A stretch of 13,102 nucleotides of DNA, from contig CAJULU010000001.1 of NCBI GenBank assembly GCA_910587575.1, positions 39,940 to 53,041 of the forward strand, given 5' to 3'. This DNA is from an uncultured Dorea sp. GTDB lineage: Bacteria > Bacillota > Clostridia > Lachnospirales > Lachnospiraceae. Position numbers and translations under genes: made by a program. Below the pieces are notes generated by a model. The model was not told the origin of the DNA. It did no database searches and saw nothing but the letters and a program-made list of their open reading frames with translations. This document shows, in pieces, positions 1 through 6,313 of this stretch; the first letter of the stretch is position 1, and every line of letters begins with the position of its first letter.

Positions 1-197
1 TCGGCGTGCTTCCCGACCAGAACCAGATTATTCACACCGTAAAGCAGGTGGAGGGCGTGAAGTACATAAGCCACCTGTCCCTGCGCAAGTACAGGAGCGG
101 GCGGTTTACGGAATACGAAGTCAACGAAGAACGGCTGCTGCCATTCTACCGGCTGCCCAAAAGCGGCTTTCATGAGGTAGTGGTGGAATTTCAGTAA
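1..197 (+). CDS. Baseplate J-like protein, C-terminal fragment (5' end outside window)
   Basis: The reading frame is open from the left edge (codons start at base 3) to TAA at 195-197, leaving about 64 codons of a longer gene; the GTG at 6 is not a believable start. The residues show the typical end of a baseplate J/gp47-family protein: a helix ending in VEGVKYISHLSL (assembly partner region), then a short strand-rich stretch and the closing pattern LPKSGFHEVVVEFQ. The same layout closes the next gene (VWQVRSLSV... LPPNGLPYL), so these are probably two tandem baseplate J-type genes, as Afp11 and Afp12 are in Afp-like clusters. The known role of the family is to form the wedge of the baseplate around the spike. 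The next gene starts 18 bases downstream. The family call is inferred from a short fragment. Confidence 0.7.
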   Translation, partial: GVLPDQNQIIHTVKQVEGVKYISHLSLRKYRSGRFTEYEVNEERLLPFYRLPKSGFHEVVVEFQ

Positions 198-215
198 AGA
201 AAGGGAGCTTGGGAA

Positions 216-2333
216 ATGTTCTATGATTTGAATCTGGATGATAAATCTTACCGGGAAATAGAAGCGGACGCCATTTTCCAGATTCCGGGGGAGTGTCCGG
301 AGTGGACCAACTATAACCAGTCCGACCCGGGCATGATGCTGGTGGGGCTGCTTTCCTGGCTCAAGGAGATCCAGCAGTACCACATCAGCCAGATCGGGGG
401 CCTGAAACGGCAGAAATATCTGAAACTTCTTGGAACCGGCATACGGCGTGCCCGGCCTGCCAAAGGGGCCGTGAGCGTGGAGCTTCCGGCAGGGTATTCG
501 GGCGGGCAGTTCCCGATTCTGAAAGGCACCCGTTTCTATGCCGGGAATATGACCTTCGAGACGGTGAGAAAGGAATTTCCCCGCCCGATAAGGCTGATCG
601 GGGCCTATATTCTCAACGGGGAGGCATTAGAGCAGTACGTCAATATCGGAAACGACCTGGAAAAAAGAATGCGCCTCTACCCCTTCGGAGAGCAGCCCCA
701 GGCCGGGAACCGCTGTTGCTTCGTGATGGACAGGCCCTTTGCTGCTTCGGGGCAGACGGTGGTTTCCTTTGGCATCCGCACAGATTACGAGGTGACGCGC
801 AATCCCATCGGGGAGGATTTCGTGCCGTTGGCCCGCCTTTTGTGGGAATACCAGTCTGGGGACGGGTGGGAAGAGCTGCCTGTGGACTTTGACACCACCT
901 ATGCATTTCTTGAGAGCGGGAAGATTGGGTTCCACCTGCCGGGGGAAATGGTGCAGGATTTAGAGTATGGCGCCTGGCAGATCCGTGTGACTCTGGTGGA
1001 AAATGATTATGACGTGGCGCCGCTGATTGAGAATATTTACTTTAACGAGATTGAGGTCAGGCAGCAGTATACCAGCTGTGACTATGAGGATCACGAGGCA
1101 GACTGCCTGGGGGACGGGCGCTGCTGCGTGGAGAGCGGGATGTACCTGGCCAGGACGGGCGAGGCGGAGATTTACGTCTGCACAGGCGGCGGCTTTGTCC
1201 CGGTTCCCATAGCCGGGCGCGAAGAGACGCCCGACGGCAGCGTGCTCTTTTCTTTCGTCTGGCAGGGGCAGGCAGAAGAAGACGGCAGGGTGCGCATAAG
1301 ACTTGCCGCCTATGAGAAGGAATTCCGTAAGCGGCGGGAAATCGGCTCCGGCCAGGCCTATGCCAATCAGGAGTACCGGCTGGATATTCCGGATCTGGTC
1401 TATGACGATTTCGAGATTATGGTTTATGACCGGCGGGATAAGCGGTTCTATCCCTACCGGCGGGTGGAAGATTTTGACGGCTGCACGCCGGAGGACCTGG
1501 TGTATGTGCTGGATCTTGCAGGCAACCGGATCCTGTTCGGCAACTGTGAGAACGGAATGGCGCCGGACGGGGAGATCCGTCTGCTGCGCCTGCGGGTGTG
1601 CGGCGGGCAGTCCGGCAATATCAAGGCAGGAAGAATCCGGGAATGCGAGGGATATCCGGAGCTTCTCATCCGCCAGTACCGGGAAACCTCAGGCGGCAGG
1701 GACAATGAGACCATAGAAGCCTGTTACGGGCGGATCCGGCGGGATCTGCGGAAAATCAGCCGGGGCGTTACTTATGAAGACTATGAGCAGTTAGTGCGCC
1801 AGACGCCGGGGCTTCTGATTAAGGACTGCAAGGTAATCCCTGTAAACGAAAAGTCCGGGGAGGCTTTCCGGGAAAATGAGATTGCCATCGTGGTGCGTCC
1901 CTTAAGCTATCAGGAAAGAAATACACGGCTCAGTGAGAAATACAGACAGAACCTTCTTAAGTCCCTTGAGAAGGGGAAGATGCTCGGTACATCCATCCGC
2001 CTGCTGAATCCAGAGTATGTGGGGATTGCGGTCTTTGCGGAGATTGTCATCCGCCCTCAGTTTACGGACGCAGAGGAAATGATTGAGGAGGCGGTCCGTT
2101 CCTATGTGAATGAGCATTCCTGGGAGATCGGGAAGCCCGTGTCAGGCAGCGTGCTCTACGGAATCATTGACATCCTGCCCTGCGTGTGGCAGGTCAGGTC
2201 CCTGTCCGTGGAGGCAAGAGGGCGGGGATACCGCCAGCTGGTCAATGGGGATGTGAAGCTTCCCCCCAACGGGCTGCCTTATCTGAAAGAAACGGATATC
2301 CGGATTTTCACTGCCGGGGAGACGGACTTTTAA
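216..2333 (+). CDS. Putative baseplate assembly protein, baseplate J-like (Afp12-type)
   Basis: This 705-residue protein fits the 'putative baseplate assembly protein' family of contractile tails (TIGR02243-like). The N-terminus carries the hallmark PEWTNYNQSDPGMMLVGLLSW (about residues 28-48) followed by a helix and KLLG, as in other large baseplate J proteins. A long beta-rich middle (about 85-480) precedes the conserved stretch around GGRDNETIEACYGRIRRDLR (493-512) and RGVTYEDYEQL (516-526), normally written as GGxDxES...RxVTxxDYE. The C-terminal domain (about 600-690) repeats the wedge-protein end with LPPNGLPYL. The start is ATG at 216 with AGGGAG (202-207) eight bases ahead. In the assembled particle it would form the baseplate wedge around the spike hub. 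An odd point is a cysteine cluster, C288, C297, C303 and C304, in the middle domain. Family assignment is strong; equivalence to Afp12 is by position and length. Confidence 0.9.
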   Translation: MFYDLNLDDKSYREIEADAIFQIPGECPEWTNYNQSDPGMMLVGLLSWLKEIQQYHISQIGGLKRQKYLKLLGTGIRRARPAKGAVSVELPAGYSGGQFPILKGTRFYAGNMTFETVRKEFPRPIRLIGAYILNGEALEQYVNIGNDLEKRMRLYPFGEQPQAGNRCCFVMDRPFAASGQTVVSFGIRTDYEVTRNPIGEDFVPLARLLWEYQSGDGWEELPVDFDTTYAFLESGKIGFHLPGEMVQDLEYGAWQIRVTLVENDYDVAPLIENIYFNEIEVRQQYTSCDYEDHEADCLGDGRCCVESGMYLARTGEAEIYVCTGGGFVPVPIAGREETPDGSVLFSFVWQGQAEEDGRVRIRLAAYEKEFRKRREIGSGQAYANQEYRLDIPDLVYDDFEIMVYDRRDKRFYPYRRVEDFDGCTPEDLVYVLDLAGNRILFGNCENGMAPDGEIRLLRLRVCGGQSGNIKAGRIRECEGYPELLIRQYRETSGGRDNETIEACYGRIRRDLRKISRGVTYEDYEQLVRQTPGLLIKDCKVIPVNEKSGEAFRENEIAIVVRPLSYQERNTRLSEKYRQNLLKSLEKGKMLGTSIRLLNPEYVGIAVFAEIVIRPQFTDAEEMIEEAVRSYVNEHSWEIGKPVSGSVLYGIIDILPCVWQVRSLSVEARGRGYRQLVNGDVKLPPNGLPYLKETDIRIFTAGETDF

Positions 2334-2382
2334 CCGGCCGGAATCAATGAGGGATACTGACTGGCAGCAATGCGGCATAAGA

Positions 2383-2392
2383 TTTAGATAGA
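2383..2392 (+). promoter_or_regulatory. Shared 10-base leader motif, copy 1
   Basis: TTTAGATAGA lies 21 bases ahead of the GTG start of the tail protein gene. The identical 10-mer lies 21 bases ahead of the MORN gene start. Function is unknown; it sits just upstream of the ribosome binding site and could be a translation or mRNA-processing element, or chance. Confidence 0.3.
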
Positions 2393-2413
2393 TGAATAAG
2401 AGAGGCGACAGGC

Positions 2414-3568
2414 GTGGAGCAGCTTAGATATTTCGTATTTAACAAAAAGAGAGATTATGAATCCGGATACCGGAACGGGATTCGCTTGACAGGGCAGGGA
2501 ATCGCCCTGGAAGAAGGCGCATCCCAGAACGGCACCTTCATCTCCCGCCTTCTGGACAGCGGGGAGGAAGGGAACCAGTGGCACAGGGCAGTGATCAGGA
2601 GCGAGGACTATGGGGACGATTCCATCAAGTTCTACATCTACTGCAGCGACAAGGATGAGGTGCCTGTGGACGGCAGGCTTTGTCCCTGGGAGGAGCTGAT
2701 CTGTGACGGTGAGGTGCCCCTTGAGAAGAAGCGCAGGCTGATGGAGCCTTTCCTTGCCCATATCGTACAGAATCCCAGGGATATCCTGCTGTACCACGCC
2801 AGGGGAAGGTATCTGTGGATTGAGGTCCAGTTGTTCTGCCAGGCAGGTTTCCTTCCCGAAATCAGCCATATGAAGATCTATGGCGGAAACCGCAGCTTTC
2901 TCTCCTATCTTCCGGCCATCTACCAGACCGGGGGGAAGGAAGACTTCCTGGGAAGGTTTCTGGGGATGTTCGAGGCGGTGTACCAGGATCTGGATGAGAA
3001 GATTGAAGGCTGTGCCAGACAGTTAGACCCAGAGGTGGCGGAACCGGAATTCCTGAAATGGCTTGCCAGGTGGGTGGGGATTTCCAATGCCCATCTGTGG
3101 CCGGGGGAGAGGTTAAGGCGGCTGCTTACGGGGATTGTGCGTAAGAATCTGGTTCGGGGAACCAGGGAATATATGGAGCACGTCATCGGCGCCTTTACCG
3201 GGGAACGTCCCTTCTTCCTGGAATACTGCGACATCGAACGCTACCGGGACAACCCGGCGGCTTACCAGAGTTTAAGGGAATCCTATGCCTGGGGTCCTTA
3301 CGAGGTCAGCGTGTTCGTGCGGGAGCAGGCGGTCAGTTCCCTACGGGAGCAGCATGCGTTAAAGAAGATGATTGAGGACATGAAGCCTGCGCATATCCGG
3401 ATCCATCTGGTCATCTTAAGGCCGGGGATCTATCTGGGGCAGAATGTGTATGCAGGAGTAAACAGTATGCTTGTAGCCTATGAGCGTGTGAATCTGAGAG
3501 GAATGTCTGCCATCCCGTCCATCGTGGGCGCGGCAGAAGCCGAACCAAAGGAGGAAAGAGAGATATGA
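2414..3568 (+). CDS. Phage tail protein I (P2 gpI-like) of a contractile injection system
   Basis: This 384-residue protein matches the large form of the P2 gpI tail family. An N-terminal beta-rich domain (about 1-155) ends in the typical ARGRYLWIEVQL, PEI and MKIYG pattern. It is followed by YLPAIYQ (165-171), a helix FLGRFLGMFEAVYQDLDEKI (178-197) and the signature FLKWLARWVG (213-222), then RRLLTGIVRKNLVRGTREYM (235-254). In tails and CIS this protein joins the baseplate wedges to the fibres. The start is GTG at 2414: an in-frame TGA at 2393 leaves no earlier start, and AGAGG (2401-2405) sits eight bases upstream. The gene follows the baseplate J gene after an 80-base spacer and overlaps the next gene by four bases (ATGA), implying coupled translation. 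The tail beyond residue 340 is charged and probably flexible. Confidence 0.88.
   Translation: MEQLRYFVFNKKRDYESGYRNGIRLTGQGIALEEGASQNGTFISRLLDSGEEGNQWHRAVIRSEDYGDDSIKFYIYCSDKDEVPVDGRLCPWEELICDGEVPLEKKRRLMEPFLAHIVQNPRDILLYHARGRYLWIEVQLFCQAGFLPEISHMKIYGGNRSFLSYLPAIYQTGGKEDFLGRFLGMFEAVYQDLDEKIEGCARQLDPEVAEPEFLKWLARWVGISNAHLWPGERLRRLLTGIVRKNLVRGTREYMEHVIGAFTGERPFFLEYCDIERYRDNPAAYQSLRESYAWGPYEVSVFVREQAVSSLREQHALKKMIEDMKPAHIRIHLVILRPGIYLGQNVYAGVNSMLVAYERVNLRGMSAIPSIVGAAEAEPKEEREI
3548..3554 (+). promoter_or_regulatory. Strong ribosome binding site for the Ig-like CIS protein
   Basis: AAGGAGG lies inside the end of the tail protein gene, ten bases before ATG at 3565. It fixes the start at the ATGA overlap. 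Confidence 0.75.
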
Positions 3569-5292
3569 AGAACTTGAAAAGCTTTCCATTCGAGAGAAAC
3601 CGGTATTTTTATGGGAAGCTGCTGTCTGTGGAAGATTTTGAGACAGAGCAGAAATATTTTAACGACAAGCGCAGGACCATCAACCGCTTCCTTTTTGGCT
3701 CCGGCGTGGTCTGCGGCCTGGGGGTCGTGGAGGTGGACGATGAGAGCATTTCCGTAGAACGGGGGCTTGCCCTTGACTTTGCGGGGCGGGAGATTGTGCT
3801 GGACGAACCGGCCATCCGCAAGATTGCGGAGCTGGAAGGATATGGGGAGGATCAGGACGTAGGCTTCTACTATCTGTGCCTGGAGTACCAGGAGGAGGCT
3901 GCCGAGCTTATGCATAACGTGGCTGGGACGGCAGGGAAGAACGGCAGCGAGTATAATAAGTACAAAGAGGGATACCGCCTGTTCGTGACCCAGGAGGAGC
4001 CGGAGCGGGAGATCTTTAACCCGGAACAGCTCTACGAGGAGCGAAGGGAGGTTTACTGCGGGCAGGACATCCGGATCTGCCAGGTGATGCCCCGGTTCAT
4101 AGAGGCGGGGAAGGACGCAGTGCTGACCGTGGAGATTGAATGCGCAGGGGAGCAGGGGCTCTCCTTTGAGTATGAGCTGGAGCTTTCCTTTCTGACCAGC
4201 GCAGAGGCCAACCGTGTCCGGGTGGTATTTGACGACAAGGACCTGGCGAAGGAGAAACGATACAGGCTTGAGATTCCTCTGAAAGCGGCAGGGGTGCAGG
4301 ACGTACAGGCAGAGGCTTCCCTGGTGGAGGGCAGCTTTCTGCTGCACACAGGGGGCAAGGAATATACAGACGCAAAGAGATGCGTAAGCTGGGCCTATGT
4401 AAGCGGGCTGGACGGCTATGAGGCCATGCAGTCAGAATATTATAAGACGGCCATGGATTCGATTATGGGAAATACTTTCCAGCAAGGGATCTACCTGGCC
4501 AAGATCTATGTGGTGCGGGCAGGGGGCGTGTGCCTCATCCAGCGGGTGGAGCCCCTTCCCTTTGAACAGAAGGTCATGCACAGTGAGATTGCGGCGGCCA
4601 TGCTGGGGCAGCTTGTCCAGGATGTCAAGCGGCTCAAGGAAGCCAGTCGGCTGGAGAGTGAGAACCAGAAGATACAGAATGAGGAGAAGCCTTTAAGGGC
4701 GGCATACGGGGAAATGGTATTTGAGCTGGGAAATGCCCGTCCGGGGGATATCCTGTATTCAGACGACATCGTCCATGGGCTGGGCTTCGGCTCTGTCACC
4801 ATCCTTCTTGGCTATGAGGTGGACGATGGGTTTGAGGAGGATTCCCAGATGATGTTCGGTGATGCGACCCTGTTCGAGAACGGCCAGGGGTTTGCCTGCT
4901 CTCTGGGGGCAAAGCTGGAACCGGCGGAGGGAACCTTTGAGATTGGGCTTAAGGTTCTGAAAAATGACGGGGCGAGGCAGGTGCGGGTTCACTGGACGGC
5001 CTTTCGCAACGAGATCCGCAGGCCGGAGTCTGCGAAGAAGAAGCATATCTTCATACAGCCGGACAACCCCAATGTATTTGTGGGCGACAGCGTGGTATTT
5101 ACGGCAGTGCTGGAGGGCTTTGCGGATGAACGCCTGAAATGGACGGTGCGGGATCCGGAGGGCGGAACCATAGACAAGAACGGAAAGTATACTGCTCCGG
5201 AGACGGCGGGAATCTTCCACATCACGGTTTCCAGCATGGCTTATCCGAAGGTGCAGGCGTCAACGTTTGTGGTGGTGCGCGAGAAAGAGTGA
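3565..5292 (+). CDS. CIS-associated protein of unknown function with C-terminal bacterial Ig-like domain
   Basis: This 575-residue protein has three visible parts. The N-terminus carries NRYFYGKLLSVEDFETEQKY (12-31), KRRTINRFLFGSGVVCGLGV (35-54) and GLALDFAGREIV (67-78), a module I recognise from uncharacterised proteins next to baseplate genes in CIS clusters; its biochemical role is not known to me. The middle (about 165-490) is beta-rich with one coiled-coil-like helix around 340-375 (LGQLVQDVKRLKEASRLESE). The end (about 494-573) is a Big/invasin-type Ig-like fold, shown by LKWTVRDPEGGTIDKNGKYT (524-543) and APETAGIFHITVSS. Ig-like ends commonly serve as surface or ligand-binding parts, so a fibre or baseplate-decorating role is plausible but inferred. 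No signal peptide is seen. It overlaps the upstream gene by four bases and ends seven bases before the next start. Confidence 0.72.
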   Translation: MKNLKSFPFERNRYFYGKLLSVEDFETEQKYFNDKRRTINRFLFGSGVVCGLGVVEVDDESISVERGLALDFAGREIVLDEPAIRKIAELEGYGEDQDVGFYYLCLEYQEEAAELMHNVAGTAGKNGSEYNKYKEGYRLFVTQEEPEREIFNPEQLYEERREVYCGQDIRICQVMPRFIEAGKDAVLTVEIECAGEQGLSFEYELELSFLTSAEANRVRVVFDDKDLAKEKRYRLEIPLKAAGVQDVQAEASLVEGSFLLHTGGKEYTDAKRCVSWAYVSGLDGYEAMQSEYYKTAMDSIMGNTFQQGIYLAKIYVVRAGGVCLIQRVEPLPFEQKVMHSEIAAAMLGQLVQDVKRLKEASRLESENQKIQNEEKPLRAAYGEMVFELGNARPGDILYSDDIVHGLGFGSVTILLGYEVDDGFEEDSQMMFGDATLFENGQGFACSLGAKLEPAEGTFEIGLKVLKNDGARQVRVHWTAFRNEIRRPESAKKKHIFIQPDNPNVFVGDSVVFTAVLEGFADERLKWTVRDPEGGTIDKNGKYTAPETAGIFHITVSSMAYPKVQASTFVVVREKE

Positions 5293-5299
5293 GGCAGAT

Positions 5300-6181
5300 A
5301 TGGTAATCAAGTTTCAGAATATGCAGTTTGAACTGATATCTAAGATAAAGACTACGGTTTCCGGGAACATCGACCTTTATCTGGGGTGTGACGCAGACCG
5401 CCGGGAAGACGGGCTGTATACGGTGGCCTGCGTCCGGGACATGGAACTTGCAAGAAAGCTGATTCCTATGACCACGAAGCAGAATGTGAGCCTTTCCTTC
5501 CGGGATCTGTACGCCAGCTTTAATGCGGACGGCAGGTATTACATCATCTTTCACTATGCGTCCGGGAGGACGCTGCAGCAGGCGCTTGATGAGGGAAAGT
5601 TCCATCTGCGGGAGAGGCTTTTGGTCTTAAAAAATATTTTTGCGCAGATCTTCCTTTTGAATATGCCGGAGTGTTTTGTGTATGAAGCCCTGCGGAAAGA
5701 GAACATGGTCATTGATGATTCCCTGGGCGTGCATTTTAATTATTTTTTCACGGAAATCGAATACTACTGGCAGATTCAGGAGAAGGATCTGCTGAACCGG
5801 GTCAACGGGCTGGTTCATGAGCTGTTTGCAAAAGAGTTAGAGCAGAAGAGTTCCAGGGAGCTTATGGAATTTGCAAAGGAACTGGATGAGGGGCGTTACG
5901 GGTATCTGTGGGACTGCTATGTGGATTATGACGAGGTTTTCGAGACGGTGCTTGCAAAGACGGAGCAGAGAGAATTAGAACCCCGCCGTTTCTGGTGGAT
6001 TGCGTGGGAGAGGCTCAAGAAGATTTTCCCGACGGTCAGGACGGTGCTTGCGGCTGCGCTCATCGTGTCGGCGGCTGTTTATCTTTTGTGGAACCTGCCT
6101 AATCCGGCGGTTTCGGATAACGGGGTATCCTTCGGGCAGATCGGGACCCTTGAGATCAAGGAGGTACAGCAGCCTAAGTGA
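5300..6181 (+). CDS. Single-pass membrane protein with degenerate protein-kinase-like domain (putative pseudokinase)
   Basis: This 293-residue protein appears to be a cytoplasmic kinase-like domain followed by one membrane helix (about 248-266, VLAAALIVSAAVYLLW) and a short outer tail. Residues 80-96 (YYIIFHYASGRTLQQAL) resemble a kinase hinge (VxEYxxGxTL). YEALRKENMVI (128-138) aligns without gaps to the catalytic loop HRDLKPENIVI, keeping Asn135 but replacing the catalytic Asp by Ala130. The DFG position reads N147-Y-F, and the VAIK position reads VACV without the Lys. Catalysis is therefore unlikely. The arrangement of pseudokinase, then TM, recalls EssB/YukC of type VII secretion, though I cannot claim homology. 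ATG at 5300 is chosen over a longer TTG-started form at 5267 because GAGG (5291-5294) precedes it and the longer form would overlap the previous gene. A 132-base spacer follows. Confidence 0.65.
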   Translation: MVIKFQNMQFELISKIKTTVSGNIDLYLGCDADRREDGLYTVACVRDMELARKLIPMTTKQNVSLSFRDLYASFNADGRYYIIFHYASGRTLQQALDEGKFHLRERLLVLKNIFAQIFLLNMPECFVYEALRKENMVIDDSLGVHFNYFFTEIEYYWQIQEKDLLNRVNGLVHELFAKELEQKSSRELMEFAKELDEGRYGYLWDCYVDYDEVFETVLAKTEQRELEPRRFWWIAWERLKKIFPTVRTVLAAALIVSAAVYLLWNLPNPAVSDNGVSFGQIGTLEIKEVQQPK

Positions 6182-6282
6182 GCCGGCTATGCGCTTGATT
6201 CTGGGCTGGCATTCTCGGAGAAAAATTCGGCGCAGCTGTTATGGGTTATTCACATATAGTTCCGGAAGGGACTTTGCTGAGG

Positions 6283-6292
6283 TTTAGATAGA
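6283..6292 (+). promoter_or_regulatory. Shared 10-base leader motif, copy 2
   Basis: TTTAGATAGA, identical to the copy at 2383-2392, with the same 21-base distance to its start codon. The surrounding spacer (6182-6313) shows no convincing promoter pair or hairpin terminator. Confidence 0.3.
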
Positions 6293-6299
6293 AACAGAT

Positions 6300-6305
6300 A
6301 GGAGG
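6300..6305 (+). promoter_or_regulatory. Consensus ribosome binding site of the MORN gene
   Basis: AGGAGG sits eight bases before ATG at 6314, a full consensus at ideal distance. It suggests high translation of the MORN protein. Confidence 0.75.
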
Positions 6306-6313
6306 AGTCAGAT

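Noticed and set aside
3478..4347. 289-codon minus-strand open frame opposite the Ig-like gene
   Set aside because: The plus-strand gene has a coherent family pattern and start site; the reverse frame has no recognisable motif and spans a gene junction.
5267..5299. Longer TTG-started form of the kinase-like protein
   Set aside because: It would overlap the previous gene by 26 bases without a ribosome binding site; ATG at 5300 has GAGG just upstream.
6182..6313. Internal promoter or terminator in the 132-base spacer
   Set aside because: No -35/-10 pair at proper spacing and no GC hairpin with a T run was found; only the 8-base palindrome AGCCGGCT at 6181-6188.
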